NCBI GenBank assembly: GCA_017533605.1
Contig: JAFWKF010000004.1
Location: 111,452 to 175,451, forward strand
DNA: 64,000 bases
Direction of reading: 5' to 3'
Source: Candidatus Saccharimonadota bacterium
GTDB taxonomy: Bacteria; Patescibacteriota; Saccharimonadia; Saccharimonadales; Saccharimonadaceae
The notes under the pieces are model-generated. The model was not told where the DNA came from and did not search any database. It saw nothing but the letters and a program-made list of their open reading frames with translations. Positions within the stretch are counted from its first letter, which is position 1. Each line of letters begins with the position of its first letter. Shown piece after piece: positions 23,918-30,995 of this stretch. The position numbers and the translations under genes were made by a program.

Positions 23918-24599
23918 TCTAAAGCAGGGCGTCAAAAACCCAAACCGTGTGAATGTATTTGTAGACGACAAATATTCGTTTTCATTAGACCTTGCACAGG
24001 TGGTAGATTTTAAACTTAAAATCGGCCAGGAAATCACCGCAGAAAAATTAGCCGAACTCAAATCCGCCTCTGAATACGGCAAATTATATCAAAGAACGCT
24101 TGAATGGGTATTGACTAGACCTCGCTCAATCAGGGAAACTAGGGATTATCTATATAGAAAAATCAGAAGCTCTTTTGAAGGGGGTCCGGAGCCTGGCAAG
24201 GCGAGGAGTAGCGCTGGCCGCCCGTGGCGACGGGCCGGCCAGACGCGCCCCGAAAAAGATGCTTCTGATTTTTCAGATGAGATTATTTTTAAGTTAATTT
24301 CAAAAGGTTATTTAGATGATCAAAAATTTGCCGAGTATTACTGCGAAAACCGTTTCGTAAAAAAAGGCATTTCTAGAAAACGCCTCCGTATGGAACTAAT
24401 TAAAAAAGGCATTACAAACGACATTATCGATCAGGTTTTAAGTAGGCGTAGTGACGAAGAAGAAATCACCAAAATCATCGCCAAAAAGCGCAAAAAATAT
24501 GACGATGACAAACTTATTCAGTATCTTGTGCGTCAAGGTTTTGATTACCAGTTGGCGCAAAGCCTTGTTCGCGAAACGGATTCACAAAATTTGGAATAA
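23904..24599 (+). CDS. recX: Regulatory protein RecX with an in-frame palindromic insertion
   Basis: RecX inhibits or modulates RecA filaments. The family helices are recognisable: LEWVLTRPRSIRETRDYLYRKI (about 67-88) and IIFKLISKGYLDDQKFAEYYCENR (127-150), then ISRKRLRMELIKKGI. Between them, residues about 86-124 (EGGPEPGKARSSAGRPWRRAG and flanks) are Gly/Pro/Arg-rich and coded by a GC-rich palindrome at 24158-24273. The reading frame stays open through it. The gene is the third of the recA operon. Its 3' end overlaps the convergent PRC-barrel gene by 86 bp. Confidence 0.88.
   Translation: MKITNLKQGVKNPNRVNVFVDDKYSFSLDLAQVVDFKLKIGQEITAEKLAELKSASEYGKLYQRTLEWVLTRPRSIRETRDYLYRKIRSSFEGGPEPGKARSSAGRPWRRAGQTRPEKDASDFSDEIIFKLISKGYLDDQKFAEYYCENRFVKKGISRKRLRMELIKKGITNDIIDQVLSRRSDEEEITKIIAKKRKKYDDDKLIQYLVRQGFDYQLAQSLVRETDSQNLE
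24158..24273 (+). mobile_element. GC-rich palindromic element, copy 1 (inside recX)
   Basis: Perfect 13-bp arms AAAAATCAGAAGC (24158-24170) and GCTTCTGATTTTT (24261-24273) continue inward as TCTTTT/AAAAGA and GGGG/CCCC. The GC-rich core starts with TCCGGAGC and ends with GACGCGCCCC; inside it CTGGCCG-CCCG pairs with CGGG-CGGCCAG. The core matches copy 2 in truB (TCCGGAGC, GCGAGG, TAGCGC, CGCCC, GTGGCG in the same order). It adds about 38 in-frame residues to RecX. Confidence 0.8.
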
Positions 24600-25116
24600 A
24601 ATCTTCGTGTTCAGCTCTTTCTTTTATGACTTTTTCTTCATCTTTTACAATTACTTTATAATCATTAACTTCCACAATTTCTTTACAGGAAACTGTCAAT
24701 TCCGAATCAACTAAACTTTTAATAGGCGGCCTTTTTACAATAATTTGCTGCACTACAAAATCTTCGCTAGTCATTGTGTAGTTAGAAATTTTACCAAGCT
24801 TGGAGCCTTTTTTGGTTTCTACTTTTAGCCCCACTAAGTCAAAATTTAGTGCCAAAACTTTTGAAATTTTTATCACATCTTCAACACCGACTAATTCATC
24901 GATATTGTCTATTACCATACCATAATTAGAATACTCACGCACACTAGAAACATCCAAAATGTTTTCGTTTCTGTCTACCGGTGGGCCTGCTACTTTAAAT
25001 GCTACAACTTTGAGCGTGTCTGGATCTACGATAATATCCGTGATATTCGCAATCATCCCACCAGCTTGTACACTCAGTATCGGCGTGCCAATTAGTTTTG
25101 AAGCGTAGATTAACAT
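24514..25116 (-). CDS. PRC-barrel domain protein
   Basis: 200 residues with two PRC-barrel-like units, about 1-75 (LIGTPILSVQAGGMIANITDIIVDP) and 80-150 (LVGLKVETKKGSKLGKISNYTM), then a charged tail. PRC-barrels occur in RimM, photosynthetic reaction centres and YlmC-type proteins; this one resembles free-standing bacterial YlmC-like proteins of unknown job. The promoter is leaderless: TGCTATAAT on the minus strand (25123-25128) lies 6 nt before the ATG, inside the end of truB. The 3' part overlaps recX by 86 bp antisense. Confidence 0.82.
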   Translation of the reverse strand: MLIYASKLIGTPILSVQAGGMIANITDIIVDPDTLKVVAFKVAGPPVDRNENILDVSSVREYSNYGMVIDNIDELVGVEDVIKISKVLALNFDLVGLKVETKKGSKLGKISNYTMTSEDFVVQQIIVKRPPIKSLVDSELTVSCKEIVEVNDYKVIVKDEEKVIKERAEHEDFIPNFVNPFREQGFAPTGNQNLDAQDTE

Positions 25117-25901
25117 AAGTTTATTATAGCATCTTTTACATCGTAATCGCCAATTTTGGTGCGGCGTAGCGCCGTAAGGTATGCTCCCGTTCCCAGTTTC
25201 TCACCAATATCTTCCGCCAAGGTTCTAATATAAGTACCCGAACTCACATGGCACCGAATTTTTAAATCCGGATATTTGTAATCTAAAACCTCAATACTAT
25301 AAATCGTCACTTTGCGCGTAGGTGTTTCAAAATCTTTACCTGCCCGAGCTAGTTTATAAGCCCTCTGCCCATTAATCTTCACCGCCGAATACTTCGGCAC
25401 AGTTTGTTCAATCTCCCCCACGAAAGACTGCAAGGTAGATTCAAGAATGTCTTGGTTTGGGGGATTCCGGAGCGCGGCAGCGCGAGGGTTAGCGCGCTCG
25501 CCCTGTGGCGCTCGCCCCTTGGGACGCGAATTGCCAAAGGCAAACAGGCGCGAGCGACGCGACCCCAAACTAAGATATTCTTGAAATCCACTTTCATTCT
25601 TATTCGCGCCCCGAGTTGGATATAATTGAATCTCCCCTTCAGTATCTCCCGTGGTAGAAACATACCCAAGCTTCATTGTCGCTTCATATTCTTTATCCAG
25701 TTTCAAAAACTCTCCAGACTTTTTTGTCATTTTCCCAGAAAGCAAAATAAGAAGCCCAGTCGCAAATGGGTCTAGCGTGCCGGTGTGCCCAACTTTGACC
25801 TTGTGTCCAAATTCGTCACGAAGTTTTGCCCGCACCCGGGCTACCACCCCAAAACTTGAAATCCCCGCTGGTTTATCCACGAGAATAATCTGATCTTCCA
25901 T
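25110..25901 (-). CDS. truB: tRNA pseudouridine-55 synthase TruB with an in-frame palindromic insertion
   Basis: Makes pseudouridine 55 in the T loop of tRNAs. Family motifs are VDKPAGISSFGVV, the catalytic GHTGTLDPFATG (Asp44), YEATMKLGYVSTTGDTEGEI, PKYSAVKINGQRAY and SGTYIRTLAEDIG. Residues about 105-155 (rich in Arg/Pro/Gly/Ser) have no place in the family and are coded by the palindromic element at 25438-25588; they sit between the catalytic part and the FVGEIEQ segment. The TATAAT box (minus, 25908-25913) is 6 nt before the ATG. Its stop overlaps the PRC-barrel start by 7 bp. Confidence 0.93.
   Translation of the reverse strand: MEDQIILVDKPAGISSFGVVARVRAKLRDEFGHKVKVGHTGTLDPFATGLLILLSGKMTKKSGEFLKLDKEYEATMKLGYVSTTGDTEGEIQLYPTRGANKNESGFQEYLSLGSRRSRLFAFGNSRPKGRAPQGERANPRAAALRNPPNQDILESTLQSFVGEIEQTVPKYSAVKINGQRAYKLARAGKDFETPTRKVTIYSIEVLDYKYPDLKIRCHVSSGTYIRTLAEDIGEKLGTGAYLTALRRTKIGDYDVKDAIINLC
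25438..25588 (+). mobile_element. GC-rich palindromic element, copy 2 (inside truB)
   Basis: Arms of about 25 nt: 25438-25462 (GATTCAAGAATGTCTTGG, TTTGGGG) and 25563-25588, whose reverse complement is the same apart from two G/A changes and one extra T. The core begins ATTCCGGAGC and ends GACGCGACCCC like copy 1, in the same plus-strand orientation, with extra GC-rich palindromic sequence in the middle. Relative to its host gene it is inverted compared with copy 1, so the added peptide is different. It keeps the truB frame open. Confidence 0.8.
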
Positions 25902-25959
25902 AGGTATATTATATCACCGAGTAATGTGATACAATTTAATTATTAAACGGAGGAAATAT

Positions 25960-26646
25960 ATGAAAAAATATATTGCTGAATTTATCGGCACATTGTTTTT
26001 GGTGCTGATCGGCTGCGGCACCGCCATGGCGGTGGGTTGCGACCCAGCATCGGGTAGCGGTTACATTTTGACCGCATTTGCCTTTGGTTTAGGCCTTCTC
26101 ACCATGGCCTACAGCATTGGCAACATCTCGGGTTGCCACATCAACCCAGCCGTATCGCTCGGTATGCTAATTAGCAAAAAAATCGGCTGGAAGGATTTTT
26201 GGTGCTACATCGTTGCGCAAGTTCTAGGCGCCTTAGCTGGTGCAGGTTTGCTTGCTCTCATCTTTAACGGTGCGGGTATTGCCGATACCACCGGTGCTTT
26301 TGGCTCCAACGGTTTAACCGGCGTAGGCGACAACGCCTGGATCGGGCTACTAGTAGAAATATTGCTCACTTTTGCATTTGTGATTTCTATCCTTGGCGTC
26401 ACTTCAGACAAAGCCAAGCACGGCCATGTTGCAGGTATCGTAATTGCTTTCTCTCTAGTAGCAGTTCATATCTTGGGCATCGGCCTAACCGGTACTAGCG
26501 TCAACCCAGCTCGTTCGCTCGGGCCCGCCATTGTTTCAGCTATCGCTGGTAACGCCGCTCCAATCGGCGCAGTTTGGGTATTTATCGTTGGTCCGCTCGT
26601 AGGCGGCTTGCTCGCTGCATACGTTTATAGAATGCTAGAGCGTTGA
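25960..26646 (+). CDS. Aquaporin / MIP-family channel
   Basis: 228 residues with six membrane helices and both NPA boxes: CHINPAVSLG (NPA 62-64) and TSVNPARSLGPA (182-184) with the selectivity-filter Arg185. The pattern, including AEFIGTLFLVLIGCGTA at the start, is like AqpZ water channels; glycerol transport cannot be excluded. It acts in the cytoplasmic membrane. TACAAT lies about 25 nt upstream, and the strong Shine-Dalgarno GGAGG precedes the ATG. Confidence 0.95.
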   Translation: MKKYIAEFIGTLFLVLIGCGTAMAVGCDPASGSGYILTAFAFGLGLLTMAYSIGNISGCHINPAVSLGMLISKKIGWKDFWCYIVAQVLGALAGAGLLALIFNGAGIADTTGAFGSNGLTGVGDNAWIGLLVEILLTFAFVISILGVTSDKAKHGHVAGIVIAFSLVAVHILGIGLTGTSVNPARSLGPAIVSAIAGNAAPIGAVWVFIVGPLVGGLLAAYVYRMLER

Positions 26647-26678
26647 CCTCTTAACACAGATGTGATATAATTACACCC

Positions 26679-26945
26679 ATGATAACAAAAGAGAATAAAG
26701 ACAAGGCTATTGCCAAGGTCGCCCGCAATAAGGCAGACGTTGGTTCTCCTGAAGTACAAGTTTCTATTCTTACGGAGCGCATCAAAGAAGTGACTGAGCA
26801 CGTCAAGAATAACAAACATGACTTTATGGCCAAAAGAGGTCTCATGCAGATGGTCGGGAAGCGTAAAAAACTTCTCAAATACCTAGAAGATACCGATTTT
26901 GAGCTATACAAGAAAACTGTCAAGAAGCTCGGCCTCAGAAAATAG
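26679..26945 (+). CDS. rpsO: 30S ribosomal protein S15
   Basis: Primary 16S rRNA-binding protein of the small subunit. It has 88 residues with the family signature VGSPEVQVSILTERIKEVTEH and the C-terminal GKRKKLLKYLEDTDFELYKK. TGATATAAT ends 7 nt before the ATG, so the mRNA appears leaderless. A strong terminator follows. The order rpsO-pnp is conserved in bacteria, but here a small unknown gene on the other strand and a new promoter lie between them. Confidence 0.97.
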   Translation: MITKENKDKAIAKVARNKADVGSPEVQVSILTERIKEVTEHVKNNKHDFMAKRGLMQMVGKRKKLLKYLEDTDFELYKKTVKKLGLRK

Positions 26946-26956
26946 TCCCAGCATTG

Positions 26957-26988
26957 AAAAACCCGCCAGTCTCCCTGGCGGGCTTTTT
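26957..26988 (+). terminator. rpsO terminator
   Basis: CCCGCCAG/CTGGCGGG with a 5-nt loop is preceded by AAAAA and followed by CTTTTT, so it can end transcription from both sides: rpsO and the convergent 104-residue gene. Confidence 0.93.
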
Positions 26989-27303
26989 CTAGAAGGGTGA
27001 TTTTGTAAGTTCTCTTTGAAATTCATCGAGGAACAACCCTATATCAGAGAATGACAAAGTATTTTCCCAAAGAGTAACATGTAGATTGGCTACGTTGAGC
27101 CTCTTTGGATTTAAATCCATCTTAAAGGCTTTCCCGTGTTCCGAGAAAAAACCCAAAGAGTTGAAAGAAGCCGAAACTCTCGCTATGAGATGTTGGTTTT
27201 TTTCATTTATGGCCTCTTCAGGCCTCGATTTTAGCTTTATGTCAATCGCGGTTACGATATGTTCATCATTACAATGAACATTGTAGTTGATAATGTTTAT
27301 CAT
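26989..27303 (-). CDS. Small protein of unknown function
   Basis: 104 residues, not recognised. It has alternating hydrophobic and charged stretches (IVTAIDIKLKSRPEE, LNVANLHVTLWENTL), consistent with a compact alpha/beta fold, and no signal peptide or membrane helix. A near-perfect Shine-Dalgarno AAAAAGGAGGCGAG precedes the ATG, unlike the leaderless neighbours. It lies between rpsO and pnp on the opposite strand and shares the rpsO terminator. Confidence 0.65.
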   Translation of the reverse strand: MINIINYNVHCNDEHIVTAIDIKLKSRPEEAINEKNQHLIARVSASFNSLGFFSEHGKAFKMDLNPKRLNVANLHVTLWENTLSFSDIGLFLDEFQRELTKSPF

Positions 27304-27382
27304 ACTCGCCTCCTTTTTATGTAAAGTTCGTCAACTACCATCTACTATTATACCACACTTTGCCAAAAAAATCAAGTTTTGG

Positions 27383-27473
27383 TATAATAAGAGCAGGAAA
27401 TTAACAATTGGGAAGACCGCAGATACGAGATAGGGGCTCATATCTGATGTTTTCCCAAGAAAGGATATTTTTT
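27383..27473 (+). promoter_or_regulatory. pnp promoter and long hairpin leader
   Basis: GGTATAAT (TATAAT 27383-27388) starts a leader of about 80 nt. In it TTGGGAA (27408-27414) pairs with TTCCCAA (27452-27458), and CAGATA-CGAG (27420-27429) pairs with CTC-TATCTG (27437-27446), giving one long stem-loop just before the AAAGGA Shine-Dalgarno. In E. coli PNPase represses its own mRNA through an RNase III-cut leader hairpin at the same place; a similar control is inferred here. Confidence 0.65.
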
Positions 27474-29648
27474 ATGGAAATCATTAACCCTAACGGCAAA
27501 AAAACTACCAGGGTTTCAACAGAGTGGCTCGGACGTGAGCTCACCCTAGAGGTCAACAGAGTAGGTTTTCGCTCCACCTCTAGTGTTTTAGTCACCTACG
27601 GTGATACCGTGGTTTTAGGCTCTGTAGTAGTCGGCACCAAACCAGTGGTGCAAGATTTCTTCCCGCTCTCTATTGATTACGAAGAAAAATGGTACGCCGC
27701 CGGCAAAATTAGTGGTTCCCGCTTCATCAAAAGAGAGGGCAAACCTGCTGACGAAGCAGTTTTGGTTGGCCGTTTGATAGACCGCCCAATCAGGCCATTG
27801 TTCCCTAAGGGCTACCGTCAAGAGGTGCAGGTTGTTTGTACCGTTTTGTCTATGGACCCAAGCTTCCGCCCAGACTGTGTCGCTATGATTGCTGCCAGCT
27901 CTGCTCTGATGAATGCCGGTGTGCCTTTTGATGGCCCAGTTACTGGCGTCCGTATCGGTCAAATAGATGGGGAATTTAAAGCTTTCTTAAATCCCGAAGA
28001 AAGAGCTGCTTCTCCTCTAGACCTCGTAGTCGCCTGCAAAGATGGCAAGGTCATGATGGTAGAAGCCGGTGCCAACGAAGTTTCAGAAGAAACCATCATT
28101 GATGCTATGCGTTGGGCTATTAAGAATGTTCAACCAGTGCTAGATTTACAGAGGCAATTAGCTGATCAGGTTAAAGCTCCTGCCCAGGAATACGAGCTGG
28201 TTTTGCCAGACGAAGAAGTGCTAAAAGAAGTAGAAGATTGGACTAAAGGCAAATTCGGCTCCAAAGTTCGTGGCAATGTGATGGAGCGTGCCCAAATTCT
28301 AGATGAAATCAAATACGCCATGCACGATGAATTCGCGCTTTCTAAAGGTCAAGGCGACACCGACAACGAAAAAGTTGCTTGGTACGATGAAAACCTACGT
28401 GATGTTTACGATCAGGCTTTTGAATTAGCCGTTCACAAAGAGGTGCGCCGCGGTATTGTCGAGGAAGGCACCCGCCCAGATGGCCGCAAATTGGACGAAG
28501 TTCGCCCACTCAGCTCCCAGGTTGGTATTTTACCTCGCACGCACGGCTCTTCACTCTTTACCCGTGGTGTGACCCAAGCTATGAATATCGTGACCCTCGC
28601 TCCATTGAGCTATTCCCAAGAGGTAGACACCATGGAAGTTTCCGAGGGCAAACGCCGCTACATGCATCATTACAACGCGCCTAGCTATACCGTAGGCGAG
28701 CCAGGTCGTATCGGTTCCCCGGGTCGCCGCGAAATCGGTCACGGCTATCTTGCCGAACGCGCCCTTATCCCAGTACTTCCTAGCGAGGAAGAATTCCCTT
28801 ACGCTATTCGTAGCGTCACCGAAATCATGTCTCAAAATGGCTCCACCTCTATGGCTGCCACTTGTTCCTCCTGTATGGCTTTGATGGACGCCGGCGTGCC
28901 AATCAAGCGCCCAGTTTCTGGCGTAGCCATGGGTCTCATGGTGGATGTACCTAAAGGCACCGAAATCACGGCGAAAGATATTGACAAAGCTTACGTCCTT
29001 ACTGACCTCATGGATGCCGAAGATTTTGCTGGCGACATGGACTTCAAAGTTACCGGCACCACCGAAGGCATCACTGCCCTCCAAATGGACATGAAAGTTC
29101 ACGGCCTCCCTGTGGAAATCATGGAAAAGGCCCTCAAACAATCTCACGAAGGCCGCATGTTTATCTTAAAACACATCATCGATGTCATCCCAGAGCCACG
29201 AGCCGAAATCAGCAAATACGCCCCACAAATCGAAAAACTCATGATCAATCCTGATAAGATCGGTGCTGTTATCGGCAAAGGTGGCGAAATGATCAATAAA
29301 ATCACTACCGAAACCGGCGCAGAGGTAGATATTGAAGATTCTGGTCTTGTTACTATTTCTGGTACTGACCCAGAAAAAATCAAAAAAGCCCTGGAATGGG
29401 TCAAATCACTTACCGAGGAGCCCGAAGTTGGTAAAATTTACGAAGGTACTGTAGCCACAATTAAAGATTTTGGCGCCTTTGTTACTATTCTTCCAGGAAT
29501 TGATGGTATGCTTCACATTTCGCAAATCCGTGAAGGCAAACGCCTCAAATCCGTGGAAGAAGTCTTGCATGTTGGCGACAAAGTCAAAGTTCGCCTAGTC
29601 GCCATTGATCATGGCAAACTTTCGCTCACTATGCTCGGTATTTCATAA
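27474..29648 (+). CDS. pnp: Polynucleotide phosphorylase
   Basis: Degrades RNA 3' to 5' with phosphate. 724 residues: first RNase PH domain (about 1-210), a helical linker, the second catalytic RNase PH domain (about 310-550, with GRKLDEVRPLSSQVGILPRTHGSS split at GILPRTHG and MDAGVPIKRPVSGVAMGL), a KH domain with IGAVIGKGGEMIN, and a C-terminal S1 domain (GKIYEGTVATIKDFGAFV). The start at 27474 follows AAGAAAGGA; upstream in-frame codons lie in the leader hairpin. The length is normal. Confidence 0.97.
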   Translation: MEIINPNGKKTTRVSTEWLGRELTLEVNRVGFRSTSSVLVTYGDTVVLGSVVVGTKPVVQDFFPLSIDYEEKWYAAGKISGSRFIKREGKPADEAVLVGRLIDRPIRPLFPKGYRQEVQVVCTVLSMDPSFRPDCVAMIAASSALMNAGVPFDGPVTGVRIGQIDGEFKAFLNPEERAASPLDLVVACKDGKVMMVEAGANEVSEETIIDAMRWAIKNVQPVLDLQRQLADQVKAPAQEYELVLPDEEVLKEVEDWTKGKFGSKVRGNVMERAQILDEIKYAMHDEFALSKGQGDTDNEKVAWYDENLRDVYDQAFELAVHKEVRRGIVEEGTRPDGRKLDEVRPLSSQVGILPRTHGSSLFTRGVTQAMNIVTLAPLSYSQEVDTMEVSEGKRRYMHHYNAPSYTVGEPGRIGSPGRREIGHGYLAERALIPVLPSEEEFPYAIRSVTEIMSQNGSTSMAATCSSCMALMDAGVPIKRPVSGVAMGLMVDVPKGTEITAKDIDKAYVLTDLMDAEDFAGDMDFKVTGTTEGITALQMDMKVHGLPVEIMEKALKQSHEGRMFILKHIIDVIPEPRAEISKYAPQIEKLMINPDKIGAVIGKGGEMINKITTETGAEVDIEDSGLVTISGTDPEKIKKALEWVKSLTEEPEVGKIYEGTVATIKDFGAFVTILPGIDGMLHISQIREGKRLKSVEEVLHVGDKVKVRLVAIDHGKLSLTMLGIS

Positions 29649-29652
29649 GCAT

Positions 29653-29703
29653 TTGACACAGGGATTAAAAAGAGTACAATAGCCTACACAGTTAGTGTAG
29701 GCT
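29653..29703 (+). promoter_or_regulatory. Promoter plus leader hairpin of the histidine phosphatase gene
   Basis: TTGACA (29653-29658), a 16-bp spacer and TACAAT (29675-29680). A perfect 9-bp hairpin AGCCTACAC/GTGTAGGCT (29681-29703) begins right after the -10 and would form the very 5' end of the mRNA. It has no T-run and so is more likely a 5' stabiliser or a binding site. Confidence 0.65.
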
Positions 29704-29731
29704 AAAGTACTTTTAAAAGGAGGGGGACAAT

Positions 29732-30295
29732 ATGTCTGTGAAATTTTATTTTGTGCGCCATGGCGAATCCGAAGCTAATCTTAGAAATGAGTTTTATAAC
29801 GATGAAGAGGCTGAGCTGACTGACCTCGGTCGTATCCAGGCCGCTAAAGTTGGGTGCGATTTAAAACACCTCGGCATAGATTTTAAGATCATTTTTTGCT
29901 CGCCGTATAAGCGAGCCATGGAAACCTGCAGGATTGCCTGCGAAAGAGCCGACATGAATTATGCTCTGGTTATAGTAGACGACCAGATCAGCGAGCGCAA
30001 GTTTGATGGTTTGGCCGGTACGCGCGCCACCAGAAAACAGCATCGTGCACTCTATTATTACGATTCTGAAGAGTCGGCAAAATGCGGAGTAGAATCCTTG
30101 GAGGATTTGGAGAATCGCGCCCGGGAGTTTATCATTAAAGTTTCTCAAAACTATCCAGATAGCAATATTTTGGTTTTTTCGCATGGAGCCTTTGGCCTGG
30201 CATTTCGCGCCGTGATTGAAGGTCGCCCGAAATCCGGCTACCTGTTTGACTACAAGCTGCTGAAAAACGGCGAAATCGCTATGTATGAATTCTAA
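29732..30295 (+). CDS. Histidine phosphatase (phosphoglycerate mutase-like)
   Basis: 187 residues. The catalytic [10 protein letters not shown] (phospho-His10) is at the N-terminus, [10 protein letters not shown] supplies the phosphate-binding Arg, and FSHGAFG is the second catalytic His. It is closer in length to broad histidine phosphatases (CobC/PhoE/SixA group) than to the 230-250-residue GpmA. The substrate is not evident. It has a canonical -35/-10 promoter with a 5' hairpin and a strong GGAGGGGG Shine-Dalgarno. A terminator follows directly. Confidence 0.9.
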   Translation: MSVKFYFVRHGESEANLRNEFYNDEEAELTDLGRIQAAKVGCDLKHLGIDFKIIFCSPYKRAMETCRIACERADMNYALVIVDDQISERKFDGLAGTRATRKQHRALYYYDSEESAKCGVESLEDLENRAREFIIKVSQNYPDSNILVFSHGAFGLAFRAVIEGRPKSGYLFDYKLLKNGEIAMYEF

Positions 30296-30301
30296 CAGAC
30301 C

Positions 30302-30325
30302 AGCCCGGCGTCAGCCGGGTTTTTC
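30302..30325 (+). terminator. Rho-independent terminator before lepA
   Basis: CCCGGC/GCCGGG with loop GTCA is followed by five T. It lies 8 nt after the histidine phosphatase stop and just before the lepA -10 box. Confidence 0.92.
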
Positions 30326-30342
30326 TATGGTATAATATAGAG

Positions 30343-30882
30343 ATGAATAAGATTCGTAATTTCTGTATTATTGCCCATATAGATCACGGCAAATCCACTC
30401 TTGCTGACCGCATGATGGAACTTACTGGCACCGTGGCAAAACGCGAAATGAAATCCCAACTCTTGGATTCTATGGAACTAGAACGCGAAAAGGGGATTAC
30501 GATTAAACTCGCTCCAGTCACGATGCATTATAAAGGCTACACTCTAAATCTTATAGATACCCCAGGCCATGTGGATTTTAGCTACGAAGTCTCCCGCTCA
30601 TTGCAAGCGGTAGAAACTGCCGTTTTAGTAGTGGACGCCACTCAAGGTATTCAGGCCCAAACTCTCGCCAATGTTTATTTGGCCTTAGAACAAGATCTTA
30701 CTATCATTCCCGTAATAAACAAAATTGATCTCCCCGCTGCCGATGTAGAAAAAGTTAAAAAGGAAATCGTTAATTTACTTGGATGCTCTCCAGAGGACAT
30801 TATCGGCGTTTCCGCCAAAACCGGCAAAAACGTAGAAAAAGTCCTGGATGAAATAATTATTAAAGGCCCAGCTCCAAAATAA
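30343..30882 (+). CDS. lepA: Elongation factor 4 (LepA), N-terminal GTPase domain only
   Basis: 179 residues that align with the G domain of LepA, a translational GTPase that acts on the ribosome. All GTP motifs are intact: G1 AHIDHGKST (11-19), G2 GITIK (51-55), G3 DTPGH (72-76), G4 NKID (126-129) and G5 SAKTG (157-161). The protein stops at KGPAPK, exactly where the linker to domain II begins (PPPEG in E. coli). The rest of lepA resumes at 39483, after the giant secreted protein gene. No frameshift or decay is visible. The promoter is leaderless: TGGTATAAT, then 6 nt, then ATG. Confidence 0.93.
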   Translation: MNKIRNFCIIAHIDHGKSTLADRMMELTGTVAKREMKSQLLDSMELEREKGITIKLAPVTMHYKGYTLNLIDTPGHVDFSYEVSRSLQAVETAVLVVDATQGIQAQTLANVYLALEQDLTIIPVINKIDLPAADVEKVKKEIVNLLGCSPEDIIGVSAKTGKNVEKVLDEIIIKGPAPK

Positions 30883-30885
30883 CTC

Positions 30886-30914
30886 TTGACAATCCCAACC
30901 ATAACCACTATACT
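30886..30914 (+). promoter_or_regulatory. Canonical promoter of the giant FISUMP protein
   Basis: TTGACA (30886-30891), a 17-bp spacer and TATACT (30909-30914). It starts 3 nt after the stop of the lepA G-domain gene. A leader of about 75 nt follows, with no strong Shine-Dalgarno before the GTG. Confidence 0.8.
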
Positions 30915-30995
30915 TATAACAGAGTGAGAGTTTAATAAACATTGGCTAAATAAAACACACAGGTCATACATTAAATAATTGGGATACAAAAATAG

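Noticed and set aside
28551..29147. A 198-codon open frame opposite pnp.
   Set aside because: It lies fully inside the conserved second catalytic domain of PNPase, has no promoter or Shine-Dalgarno and no recognisable family.
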